Both the position numbers and the translations under genes were made by a program. From Catonia carolina (taxonomy: Eukaryota; Arthropoda; Insecta; Hemiptera; Achilidae), in NCBI GenBank assembly GCA_035578175.1, contig JAQMRL010000003.1, positions 61,302,672 to 61,366,671 on the forward strand: a DNA stretch of 64,000 bases, in the 5' to 3' direction. The notes under the pieces are model-generated. The model was not told the origin of the DNA and did no database searches. It saw only the letters and a list, made by a program, of their open reading frames with translations. This document shows, piece after piece, positions 10,940-22,040 of the stretch. The number at the start of each line of letters is the position of its first letter. Positions within the stretch are counted from its first letter, which is position 1.

Positions 10940-12260
10940 GGTATAAAATCGGGTCTATAACTTTAAAATCTAATGGTGAACCCTGAAGTGCCCAACAATT
11001 ACAAGGCTGAGACAATTTTGTATTGCGGTATACAACACTATAACAGAACTGAAAATATTTTAGTATAATTATTACAAATCATACAAAGATGAAACTATAC
11101 TTAATCAATAATTATAATCAGCTCTGAATCTGTAAAACTTTAATTAGTAACAAATTTATGATTTTAAAAAGCCACATACTATTAATAATAGTACAAGTTT
11201 TAAGAACAAAATTTAAGTAAACAGGTTTTAAAGCGTAGAACGATCCCTTAAAACATAAATCCTTGAGTAATTATGATATTCAAATAACTTCAGTACGTTT
11301 GATCCAAGTACATAAATAATTTAAAATAACAATCAGGTCTGTATTATTAAACTGAATCTTTACAAAACCCATAAAATTAATAATTCGCAATTAGGCCTAT
11401 ATAAATATGTCATACAGGGAACAATTATAAATTCAGTCATTTAAAAAAAAATCAAATTATAAACCATTTAAATATCAAACAGCGGGGATACAAAATTAAA
11501 GAGCGGATATTTTTTACAGCTAGTAATTAAATAATATTTTTGAATTTATAAATAACATAATTAAATGGATGTTATAAATGAACGAATAAATATTTCTTAT
11601 GTTACAAACACTAATTAAGACTAATTTTATATATACATTATACACAATAAAAGAGTAATAAAAATTATACTCAGTAATTAATTATACAATTCAAATGCAA
11701 AATATCCCAGTTACTTGTATAATAAAATTGACAGATATGTTATAAATCATTTTTTAAATTCTATACCAGATTAATTTAAAGCTAATTAAACGAACAAATT
11801 ATCTAATTGCTGTTATTGTGAAAATTTTATCTATACAATTTTATAAAAAATATTATGTAAAATATCATGAAGATTAATTAGGGATATTTTATAAAATGAA
11901 ATGAGGAATATCCTGAGGCATTTAATAGAAACCCGTCCCAAAGCTAGGTATCATAAATTCCCGTCTTATTTGCTTCCCGCCCGAATAAACAGGTCCGTGT
12001 ATGCAATAGTATAATAAAATTTATATTAGGCCTATATAATATTTATTATTTATTAAGTAGATAGAATGTGATAGTGGGTTTTTAATTTTATGAGAGATCG
12101 ATTCTTGACCTTTTAGTTGATCTCTGAATTTATTTTACAAAATTTTCACTTTATCATGAGATCAGAGCTTCAAAATTTTACACGTACAATTCTTAATTTG
12201 CATAAAATAGTTTGATTAATTAAAAATTTCCTGAAACGCCTTAAATAGCACATAAAACAT
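10940..12260. other. AT-rich stretch, nothing recognised
   Basis: Very AT-rich throughout, apart from a slightly GC-richer patch near 11930-12000. No coding signal or repeat boundary recognised. Confidence 0.55.
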
Positions 12261-12350
12261 AACTGCATAAAATATTAACTAATATTTAGGTTGGGAGAAA
12301 CAGCTGATCATTTTTCAGCTGTTTCTCCCAACTTAATATTTTATGCAGTT
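12261..12350. mobile_element. 90-bp palindromic hairpin with mariner-like terminal motif
   Basis: The inner arms GGTTGGGAGAAACAGCTG (12289-12306) and CAGCTGTTTCTCCCAAC (12316-12332) pair around a 9-nt loop. The outer arms AACTGCATAAAATATTAA (12261-12278) and TTAATATTTTATGCAGTT (12333-12350) pair exactly. A 10-nt unpaired insert (12279-12288) lies only on the left. TTAGGTTGG is typical of some mariner-family terminal repeats, so this may be a minimal mariner-derived MITE or an end-to-end excision product. A hairpin-forming RNA is another possibility. Confidence 0.7.
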
Positions 12351-12579
12351 AAGAATGTGCGTTTTGTGTGCGTTTGTTTTGATTTTAAATAAAGCGAAAT
12401 TTCAATATCTATTATTCATTTTTTTCTTGAGTAATTCACAGGAATCTTTTCAAAATTAAATTTTCTACAAATTTATTTAAGAAAAAATACACCTTTATTT
12501 ACTATTTATGGAAGTAATCTTACGTTAAACACAAAAATGTGCTATTTCTTTGCACCAATTCTTGTGTTTGATGTAAGAT
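12350..12579. other. AT-rich stretch, nothing recognised
   Basis: No coding or repeat signal recognised between the hairpin and the LINE-B target duplication. Confidence 0.4.
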
Positions 12580-12592
12580 ATCTCTGAAAGTA

Positions 12593-13261
12593 ATCCGATT
12601 AGTCCAGTCCTGGATTACTTTCAGGCTCGACCTCATAAGCAAATACTTTAATATGAAAATAGCAGCAGGAAAAACAAAAGTCATTGCTTTTCGTGGAAAA
12701 TGGCCTATAAGATCTAAAATAGTAGTCGAAAACAAAATCTTGGAGCAAGTGTCAAATTTTAAATACTTGGGATGTGACATAACGCATGATTATGACCGGG
12801 ATCCTCAACAAAAAATATCGAGGTTCAACATGATATGTGGGGCAATAAACCGATCCCTCAGGAGTAGAGCTAGAAAGACCACCCTGCTCAAATTTTATAA
12901 AGTAATGGCGATCCCAGCATTGGCTTATGGAAGCGAGACATGGGTCCTTACAAAGAAACAAGAATCAAAAATTCAGGCAGCAGAAATGCGATTCCTGAGG
13001 CAGGTGAAAGGTTGTAAAAGAGAGGATAGAATCCGAAATGAGGAGATAAGGAGAGAGAGTGGTGCCCAGCCACTCTTGAGCATATTGAGAACCTACAGGA
13101 AAAATTGGTCAGATCATGTTGTAAGAATGTCACAAGACCGCCTCCCTCGATCTGCGCTGCTCTATAAACCAATCGGAAGGAGAAATATTGGTAGGCCGAG
13201 GAAAAGATGGACGCCGGAACAGGCTTGAATAGCCTAATCCATGAAGACGACGACGACGACG
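12593..13261 (+). pseudogene. LINE-B: 5'-truncated non-LTR reverse transcriptase with 13-bp target duplication
   Basis: An open frame of 191 codons (12653-13228) encodes the region from the end of the reverse transcriptase domain to the C-terminus. It has a KTKVIAF segment, then NFKYLGCDI, ALAYGSETWVL, and a basic C-terminus with GRRNIGRPRKRW, ending in TGA at 13226-13228. These are standard for APE-type insect LINEs annotated as endonuclease-reverse transcriptase. The catalytic YADD region is missing, so it cannot act alone. The insertion ends in a (GAC)n run and is bounded by ATCTCTGAAAGTA at 12580-12592 and 13262-13274. The intact frame and duplication suggest a fairly recent truncated insertion. 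Confidence 0.85.
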
Positions 13262-13274
13262 ATCTCTGAAAGTA

Positions 13275-15240
13275 TTGTATTTACAGCTCTGAAACCAATT
13301 TTATTCAATTTTTCAGATTAAAAAAAATAAGAAACAATCGTATTTGTATCTTTGTAACTACCTTTAACATTTTTATAAGGCCTTACTTCACCGAGGGTAC
13401 AGAGTTCTAGGTGAAATTTTTCGCTAGCCGTAACTCGCTAACTAAGCGTTTTCCGGCATATGTTTATATGAACTTTTTTTCTTATTTTTAGCTATAAAAT
13501 GAGATCCCAAGAGATTGCCGTATAGTTTTGAATCACTCTATCTAATCAAAAACTAATCAAAAGAAAATTCGACATCATCTTGTAAAAATAACCAGGATTT
13601 AAATTCTTATGGTTTTTCAATTTTTATGTTTGTGTGTGTGTAGCTTATACTCTAGCGTATACTCAATTTTATACAATATATTATTATACTATCATATTAC
13701 AATATTATATTAATATGTTATAATCATTACATTCATTTATTATATTATAGATTATGAAGTTAAAGCATCATTATTGTATGTATTATAAGCTTGTTATATT
13801 ACAATTGCATGTGTTGTGTATGTTTTAAGAGAGCAGTATTGGGTTTTACCTGTTGCTCTTATATGTAATACTTTCTTAAATAAATAAAAAATTATTCAAA
13901 TGAACTTTTTCGTGAAGAACATAACATATATTTTATAAACAGTTTTTAACGTTACATAGAGCTACTATTAATTAAAATTGTCTTTCAAGTGGAACAAATT
14001 TAAGTATTAAATTGACGAGACTTAGAAAAATTGCTAAAGGAGGAAGAAGAGACGAATTAGAAGGAGGAGAAAAAAAACATAATCACCTGCAAGTGTAGCA
14101 ATTAACTAACTTCGCGCGTCCATATAAATTTTAAATGGACTTCTTTTCAATCATTAGATGGTGCTACTTAAATGAACTTGATTGGGCATATGTACATGAC
14201 TATAACACCTAGTTTGGTATTCTTTCAAATAAATAACCTATTTAAAAGAGTACTAAGCGTATTTTTTAATATATTTTTCAAATCATCTGAAACCAATCGA
14301 CTTTAATTGAATAGAGGAAATACTTTTTTAAGGTTCTACTCACCTAACAAACATAAAACACAATACACTAATTTACTTCTATTTTTCCAATACATTTATT
14401 AACTGTTCTAAGCTATATTTCATTTTAGGAAAAATATTGCATTGAAATATGCTTCATAATTATAGTCCTATAGAACCGTTCATATAGTTTATACCAAGAC
14501 CAGTTCGGTTGTACGTTACATTCGTCCATGTTTAACAACTATCATCTTTTTATAATAATAAAAAACCGAGTGTCGATTATTACACCTATAACTAAAGATT
14601 AACTCTTAACTAAATGATTTTATACCACCATATGGTCTTATAATTTATCAACTAAATAACAAGTGGTTTTACTCCAACTAAACAAAACAAAAAATCAATA
14701 ATATTTCATTATAAAATCAACGAACAACAAGTAAATAATTTGAAAAATTACCTGTATACTTCATAATCTACAAAAATACTTAATTTATATGACAACTAAA
14801 TTGGTCGTGAAATAATTTTTGAAAAACAAATCAAAAGAAATTTATAATTCGTTTTATAACTACTTATTTTATACTTATAAAACAGAAGCGTATTATATAA
14901 TAATTCTTGAATTTTAACAGTAGCATTTGTTAACATTTTTGATTTAATTAAAATTGGTTTATTGCACAATTATCTTGTCATCATGTAGTCTACTAATCCT
15001 TGCGTAATGGTTTTTTTCTTTCAAATTAATAAACTATTTATGGTTTTAATTGTAGTTTGTTTGAATTAGTAATCATCACAACCCTATGTAATTTGCTAAT
15101 GTAATATATGCTACCGTTGAATTACATTAATTTATCTGCTATAATTTTTACTTTAACTCATCCACTATAAAAAACGTTACATTTTTATTGCTAATAAATT
15201 TTAAACCTACAATTTAGAATGTGTATTTAATGTGAATTTC
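13275..15240. other. Intergenic; possible repeat end at 13385-13600, then AT-rich
   Basis: A GC-richer segment at about 13385-13500 (ending near CTCGCTAACTAAGCG) looks like part of a dispersed insect repeat, but there is no second copy here to confirm it. A TG run lies near 13628. The rest to 15240 is AT-rich with no recognised feature. Confidence 0.4.
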
Positions 15241-15483
15241 TTGAATAGTATTTGAGTCACGAGTTTGCCTTTAGTATTAACGAGGGGAAAGGAAGGAAAC
15301 CATCAGTGTGCATGCCTGACTGCTTTGGTATCAGTTCGCCAACACAACAACGTAAACTATACGTAGAGGACGTACAGTATATCGCGGAACCTTTTGTAGG
15401 TTAACTGTACAAATATAACTGTTTCTTACCGGAAACGGAATTTTTGGTTTCCGAAATCGCGGTCGAACTGTTCACAGTGCTGA

Positions 15484-15885
15484 ACAAAATCTAATATACA
15501 ATTTAATAAAATGTTGTGAAGTTGAAGCTAAACAAAAATACCTTTCCGTAACTCTTTACAAAAGCCATGAGCGAGCGGATAACCACTGTAATGTTTCTGT
15601 TTCCACTATTCGAAATATAAAGAAGGAAGTAAAAGACAGTGGAGAAGAAATAATTCTTAATCAACAGTTTTTTTTGACACCTGGTAAAAAAAGGAAACGG
15701 TTACATCAATAAGAAAGTGATATTGACATGTGAAATGTTATTACCGGTTTTTAAAGAAAGGCCAAATTTTAGTCGGATACTTTGTACGTTAAGAAAAATT
15801 TTAAAGGAAATGGGGTTTAAGTAGAAAAAGTGTCAGTCACAACGAAGTATATTAATTGAAAGGCAACAAAGGGTTAACAAATGAT
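15484..15885 (+). pseudogene. Degraded DDE transposase (Tc1/mariner-IS630 superfamily), N-terminal half
   Basis: The translation gives a helix-turn-helix-like stretch with VSTIRNIKKEVK, then a TPGKKRKR basic motif. After a stop and frame change comes LRKILKEMGFK and, after a further stop, a KKCQ segment. A DNA-binding domain, a TPGKKR-type linker and a RK-LKEMGF-KKC segment in this order are common in insect DDE transposon proteins. No DDE catalytic core can be followed beyond 15885 and several stops interrupt it, so it is dead. No terminal repeats were found. Confidence 0.6.
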
Positions 15886-16236
15886 GCAATAGCACAGTAG
15901 CAAAATATAGTGTGGTACTGTTGAGGTTGGAAGCACTGTCAGATTTCTCTTCCGTTCCTCACAGCCCATACACACGCAAAAAAGCATTCTTGTGGCTCAC
16001 TATCTATGTAATTTTTTTGAAATTATAAAATTTTTTGAAATTATAATTCGATACTACACGGTAGTAATTTCTGATCAATATTATACGAACTGATAAATTT
16101 ATTTTTCTTTTGATACACTAATAGATCTACATTACTTCAAAAGTTTATATCAATAAATGCTTTTGTAAGTTGTGTTGTTGTTTAGGAAACAGCCAAAATT
16201 TTGGTTTGAACCTCTAGAGCTGTAGTTTATCAACAT
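15886..16236. other. AT-rich stretch, nothing recognised
   Basis: A short direct duplication (aattataaaattttttgaaat type, about 16015-16045) is the only structure seen. Confidence 0.45.
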
Positions 16237-16935
16237 TATCTATCAAGGATTAGGCTCAATGGCCTTTTCCGGCATCCATCTCTTTTTATATCTTTCCAAA
16301 CCTCGCTTCCCTGTAGGTTTATATTTCCATTCTCGTAGAGGAGTCTGTGTGCTGGCATGCGAAGTAAATGGTTGGACAATTTCTCTTATATACTCTTAAC
16401 GTTTCATACAGTAACTGATCATTTAACTGGGAACGTACAACTTCGTTATGTACTGTATCTATCCGGGAACAATCTTTGACTCCTCGCAAAAATCTCATTT
16501 CAGTAGCCTGGATACGAGATTCATTCCTCTGTAATGACACCCATGCTTCACTCCCTTATATTATGAGCGGTACAGCGATTGCTCTATGAAAAGTCATTCG
16601 GGTGTTCTGTCTCGTTTTCTTTCCTATTGTCCTGTGATTAGAACCGCAAACAGCGATGAATTTTGCCAGTTTTTCACTCACGTCATCATCTTTATCATAG
16701 GAAATCCTGCATCATAAATATTTAAAATCTCGAACTTGTTCTTTAGTTTGGTTCCAAGTATAGTTTTTGAGTGAACCGGTCATCTTCCCTTAAATGCCAC
16801 AATCTTTGATTTTTGCGTCGATATTCTAATGCCAAACTCTGCGATAATGTTGTGCAGCTTATAAATGGCATATTGGAGCCCGTCTTCTGTGTCAAAAATA
16901 ATAACAGTGTCATCTGCGTACAGCAATAAATTCAG
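16237..16935 (-). pseudogene. LINE-B reverse transcriptase fragment, antisense, degraded
   Basis: Read leftwards from 16935, the minus strand gives LLYADDTVIIFD, the catalytic YADD box of the palm. It continues through a KSKIVAF segment and, in other frames, a QATEMRFLRGVKDC segment (within 16319-16540), to the 3' end with GAGCCTAATCCTTGATAG at about 16240. Frameshifts and stops are frequent. It is the same family as 12.6 kb but keeps more of the palm domain. Its 5' side is cut at the hAT-type MITE starting at 16939. Confidence 0.8.
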
Positions 16936-16938
16936 AAG

Positions 16939-17423
16939 CAGCAGTTCTCAACCTTTTTCTGGTTACAGCACACTATCCTATGTAGGGAGTTCCCGCGGCA
17001 CACAAACGTAACATGTTTTTGGGTTAGAAAGAAAAAGTATCCAGTAATATAGCAATTGAAATAGTTAATACTTTGTTACATTTTTCAACCAGCCACTTGT
17101 ACGAGTTGGGTTTTTGACAGAAACAAACTTAAAATAAAGAAGCGGAGAGACTTCTCTCAGTTGAACAGGAAATACCTGTGTGTTTGTCTTCAGTTTCACT
17201 ACAAATTGAACTTTTATGTAAGAAGCAACAGGCTCAAATTTGTCATTAATAACTAATCTTTTTTTGTAAAGCGTAAGCCAATAATCCCCACAAAATAAGT
17301 TTTTTAAGTTCTTAAATATTACCTTATTTTTTAAAATATAAATATTGAGTGAAATTATTTTTTTATCACAAAATATATGAAAAAGTCTCAGAAGTTTCGC
17401 AGTACACCCATTGAGAACCACTG
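16939..17423. mobile_element. hAT-type non-autonomous element, 485 bp
   Basis: The left end CAGCAGTTCTCAACCTTTTT and right end TTGAGAACCACTG are inverted copies of the CAGTGGTTCTCAA terminal repeat typical of hAT elements. CGGCACAC lies just inside the left end and CAGTACACCC inside the right. A long minus-strand frame (17065-17529) crosses the right end into SINE-1, so it is unlikely to be a real protein. The expected 8-bp flanks (TTCAGAAG and CTTTAGAG) match poorly, so the insertion is old or rearranged. Confidence 0.7.
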
Positions 17424-18147
17424 CTTTAGAGATTTTACCAGTAAAACAAGGAGTGAAGTGGTTTATCATTGCTTTTTTTACTGAGTGGAAAAGTATGCTT
17501 ATCAGCATGCCTGGCCCTCTGAAAAGCATCTACTTCCTACCCTACAAATGACACCTTCACTTCATTCACCACAGTCAGGCTGTATAATTAAATTCATTAC
17601 TCTCATAAGAGGACTACCTGTTCTGTATTTAAATGCTTGTCATATAATTGGGTGACCATGTGATAAGAACTGCCCATAACAGACAGGTGGAATGTCAAAT
17701 TATTTACACTCAATCTGTTCGTTGTAGGGGGTATAATAAATAGTTCTGTTTCTTATCACATGGTCAGCCAATTAAATGACTGAATAATTTAAGAACAGAA
17801 GAGGTAGAGGTGTAAAAGATACTAATCAGAGTTGTCTCCTCTGAAAATAATGAATTTCATTATACAGCCAGACCCTGGGGTGAATGAAGTGAAGGTGTCA
17901 TTTGCAGAGTGGAAAATATGTGCTTTTCAGATGGCCCGGCACGCTAATAAGCGTACTATTCCACTCAGTGAGGAAGGCAAGGTAAACCACTTCACTCCTC
18001 GTTTTACTAAGTAAAACCTTTACAGGTTCAAACCAGCCTTTCGGCTGATGACCTAAACAACAATAGCGGTAAGAAACAGAACTATTTTTTGTAGCCCTGA
18101 AACTAGCAGATCGAGTACAAATAATTAACACTCCACATCCCGGTTAT
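17424..18147 (-). mobile_element. SINE-1 copy, antisense, split by a second SINE-1
   Basis: Two pieces, 17424-17669 and 18066-18147, form one antisense SINE-1 interrupted at TGATAAGAAC/GGTAAGAAAC. The 5' end of the SINE (CCCATAACC in sense) is at the right near 18147. The 3' CAA tail and part of the 3' region are missing at the left, where it abuts the hAT-type MITE. Confidence 0.8.
17670..18063 (+). mobile_element. SINE-1 copy inserted in another SINE-1
   Basis: It runs from TGCCCATAACAG to ACCTAAACAACAA. The flanks GTGATAAGAA and GCGGTAAGAA are a decayed target duplication derived from the host SINE sequence. It is closer to the other good copies than its host is, which fits a younger insertion. 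Confidence 0.8.
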
Positions 18148-18149
18148 GG

Positions 18150-19970
18150 GTTATTATTTAAGTTGAACCAGTTGATAAAATTAATATGCTTAATTTGATA
18201 TAGCCTACTTTCTGTTTATATTGTATATAGTTGCATATATCTTACATTTTTGTTCTTTTTGATCGAGATTTTTATCTAGATAAAAGAAAACTTTTCAAAT
18301 AACAAAAAAAAACAGAAGCTCTTCAGAATCGTTCTAAATAGTTTTAGAAAACAAAGAAACACATACTCTTTAATTTACAAACAAATGAACCATATCAAAT
18401 ATCGAGAAATTAGTAGCTAAAAAAAACTTTCCTACTGCATCCTACATAACCTCAACCCTCAATTACGTTTTGTGATAGACAATGGACGTTGACAGGAAGA
18501 CTAGGAAAGGTGTAGAATAACTCAGAAAGGTGGAATGATAATATCAATTAAGTAAGAGGGTGTTAATAAGGAGCAAAATATCCATTTAATAAAAAATGTA
18601 AACTTTCAAATTTTGTTGAAAAATACTTTAATAAATAAACTAATATTTCCCTGTATTATTTCCCCTATATCGTCAGAAATATTCCTAAATTTCTATAATT
18701 TTGATTCCGTTAAATTCTTGGTAGAATGACGAAAAAGTCATGCTTTTCAAAACTCCGTCAAAAATTGGTCAATATGTTTTAAAAAATTAGTTTAGTTAAT
18801 GGTTAGTTTAGTTTAGTAATTGTCTTAGATTTTAGATAAATAAAAACGAATACTTTGAAAAAAAAAATAGTCATCAACTTAGTATTTCATTCTGATTCAG
18901 TAGAGCCATTGTGTTCAAAAACTAATTTGGTTTTTGTTTTTAGGAATTTTCAAGGAAATTATTTGAAACACAAAAATAACTAAAAAAATCGGAAAATAAT
19001 TCATTTCTTCAAGCAATATTTTGAAAACGTGCCACATTTCCGTTTTAGACATTTTTTTCTACTAATTATTCGGCGTAGCTAATAAACTTCAAGATATATA
19101 GAAACAATTAAAATAATCTATAAGGAATCTTTAAAATAAAAAAACGAAACAAATGTCAGCAGTTAAGTTCCACAAAAATATGACAGACGTTATGTACTTG
19201 TTTGTCAAAGAAACATTATAGCTGACTGTTGAAATCATAACGTTTTAAAAGAAGTTTTGTTCTTTCAATGAGCTGTCAGATTACAAAAGACATTATTACT
19301 TTTTTATTTAGTATTACTTACACCACTGTCAATCAATTTAAGCATCATTGTTGTTATGTTGTATGAACACAAGTATTCTTTGTGTTCATATGATATTGCT
19401 TGGTGACAGGTTAGAATGTACGATTAGTCAATTTACATTCCAAAGTTATTCAATTTAGATAATATCCTCAATCGTCTAGCATATGGTAAAACATTTATTT
19501 GTATTAAAAATACTTTTACAGGCCGAATGACATTTGAAGAGCATATTTTCTCCGCCGACATATAAAAACATATGCCGTCCATGACCGAAAGGTATTTTAT
19601 AATACATTTTTTTAACTTAGCAAGATTACTGATTACTCACGTGCATCAGGTATTCTAAATAAAAATAAAATAAAAAGTATCTTAGGTGAAACATTTTATT
19701 AATGTATTTTTCATTTTAGGTATTTGTATGAAAATTTATTAAAATGTTTCTTCGTTACAATTTTAAGAAATTATTTTTGAAGAGTATAAAATTTTGGTGT
19801 ATTAAAAAATGCAAAAGCCTTTAATCGTCAACAATTTTCCAACTTCCCGATCACATTCTTCTAATTTGTATTCAAACCCGGATTCTTAGTTTTGTAGCCG
19901 AGCACACTTATAGCCATTAACTTATAAAAAATTATGTTTAGCATATCGGATCATTTGGGAAAAAGATTAT
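18150..19970. other. AT-rich stretch, nothing recognised
   Basis: No reading frame, RNA gene or repeat border recognised on either strand. Confidence 0.55.
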
Positions 19971-19974
19971 TCTT

Positions 19975-20165
19975 ATTTTCCTTTCTCTTGCCTGTATGAA
20001 TATATAGGAAGGAAAGTATTGGTTCATATTGATTTTTCGAAATCGAGTTTTAACCGAATCTACACGTTTTCAAACCACTGAACTTCCAAAAAACATGATT
20101 TTAGCGATTGGTGTGTGGGTGTGTGGTGTGTGTGTGTCTGTGTGAAAAAAATTATAGTTTAAAAT
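19975..20165 (+). repeat. Dispersed repeat R (ATATAGGAAGGAAAGTATTG family)
   Basis: The sequence TGAATATATAGGAAGGAAAG, followed by a TCGAAATCGAGTTTTAACCG segment and a TG-rich run, matches the reverse complement of about 47850-48075. A partial relative of the other end lies near 2525-2600. It is probably the end of a larger transposable element. Class unknown. Confidence 0.6.
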
Positions 20166-20169
20166 TTTC

Positions 20170-21780
20170 TCTTTCCAATGGTTTCTAAATTATGTTTCTA
20201 TGACAACTAGAATATTTTTATTAATTTTTTTTAAACTTCATGTCCGGCTGGAGTTTGCCTATTTTTATAAAATTGGCATGTCTCTGTCTTTACCATGATA
20301 TTTTTGTGATTTTAGAGCTGTTATTTTCTATTATTTTAATTTTTGTAGTAACAAACATTCTTTTTTCTAACAAGATGGCAGTGGCAATGGCTCTTTTGAT
20401 TTTTCAAACATTTACTATAAAATAACTTGATGTTTCGTCTAATTTGATGGACTTCAAGTTTTGTTGTGTCTTTTTTCAAATGCGTTTTTCTCGTTGTTTA
20501 TATTTTTTAACTTCATGTATTGCTTGAGTCTCAGCTTTGTGTAGTTGGAAGGAATCCAGTGCGTTTTTACAGCAGTGGGAGAATGAATGAGTTAGTAGTT
20601 TTTCACAGCTGATGCACTGTAGTGGTAGCGTGTACTAACTAGACTAAAAAAATATTCTTATCATCCCGTGCATTAATTTAACAAATACCTACCGGGTTAT
20701 TAACTTGGCCGGATTCATAATATTTACTTACCAATTCATATCAAAATATGCAAATAAATAAATGTAATACATGCAAACAAATATGTTAAATACGGAAAGT
20801 TTAAAAACGAATGTTTTGTATCAGAGTAATACAACAATCGTTCTCCCAGCATGCGTCACTCATTCATTATACCTTACCCGTACCCTTCAACCCGCAACTA
20901 CACGGAGCTTGGAACCGCACAATACATTTTTCACAAAAACTATTGAAGAAACTGGGGTGAAATTTGTACAGCATGTTCTGAACAATCATATCTTTGTGCG
21001 TGTGTGTGCGCGCGCGCGCGTGTGTGTAGATTACAACATTCAAAAAATTGGAAGAGAAAAAATATTTTAAGATAAAATTTATTGAATAAAATAGGGTTTT
21101 ATTTCGAAAATGTTTAGAAAATTTCAGTTACAAGATACTGAAAAACCACACACACACACAAGCTGTAAAAAATCCTGAATTTTAATTTAAAAGAAACCGA
21201 AAGGTTCTATCTTAAATAGTTTGTAAGAAAAAGGTACAAACGTTAGCATTGAGTTAGATAGGAATTATTACTCCCCTTAAGATATTAGTTTCCCTAGTTT
21301 AAGCGTTCAGAACGAGGTAAACGTCTATACATCTTGTCTTCTGTAGACACCCTATAACTGCTTGTAATTTTTACCGCACAAAGCGTAGGTTTAATTGCTC
21401 TTATTTTTCTATTTAAATAATACACAAACTACTACATCTATATGTTTAGATATGGAAATATAATAAACCATTCATTTATACAAGAAAACAATGTTTTTAA
21501 TATTTAAAAACCAATACTTTGCATCTCATCACATTTGCAAATTTATTTTAAACCACGTAGGTTTTACAATCAGAATATTACTTTGATTCCAATCTACCTT
21601 GATAAAGGAAGAATCGTATTTATGTAATTATATCAGCATATAAGGAAAAACTAATTTGACGGACTATCATTTTCGAATCTAATAATTTTATATTCACATT
21701 ATTTCTTCTTAAATTAACATATAAAGATATGATTTGTATACAAAATAAAATTAAAAGTTACATATAGGTAGATTGTATAA
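20170..21780. other. Intergenic AT-rich stretch with microsatellites
   Basis: Contains a TG/CG dinucleotide run (about 20996-21028), a CA run (about 21148-21162) and a small GC-richer patch near 20860-20920. The 99-codon frame at 20771-21070 runs into the dinucleotide repeat and is not convincing. Confidence 0.5.
20996..21028. repeat. TG/CG alternating dinucleotide tract
   Basis: TGTGTGTGCGCGCGCGCG followed by TGTGTGT is a purine-pyrimidine alternating tract of about 30 bp, a sequence type able to adopt Z-DNA. Confidence 0.9.
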
Positions 21781-21784
21781 AGAA

Positions 21785-22040
21785 TTGCCAAGCAGGACAG
21801 ACTTGACATCGGATAGCCCTCAAGCTAAAGCCAAAAACCAAGGAGGTCTCTGAACTTAAGCCCACGTTAAGATAGACACCGGTTGTTGTTCGTTTGAAAA
21901 TTCGTACTTCCATATCTGGATAACCGCTGAGATTACTGGGGCGAGTAGCACGCCTTTCGGCCCATCAGTTCTACAAAGGCTCTTAATTTGTTTTGTCTCC
22001 TTCTACTCAATTTGTTTCGGAACTCAATTTCACCCGCTAT
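21785..22040. other. GC-richer patch, unassigned
   Basis: From about 21790 to 22010 base composition rises (CATCGGATAGCCCTCAAGC, GGGGCGAGTAGCACGCC). Stops interrupt every frame, and I see no tRNA-like fold or repeat partner in the window. It could be an old element fragment or a non-coding exon. Confidence 0.3.

Noticed and set aside
10668..11015. 115-codon minus-strand frame
   Set aside because: It overlaps a tRNA-derived SINE head and AT-rich DNA, with no recognised domain.
17065..17529. 154-codon minus-strand frame
   Set aside because: It crosses the right end of a hAT-type MITE into SINE-1 and shows no transposase motif, so it is probably chance.
20771..21070. 99-codon plus-strand frame
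   Set aside because: The C-terminal part translates the TG/CG dinucleotide tract and the rest has no motif.
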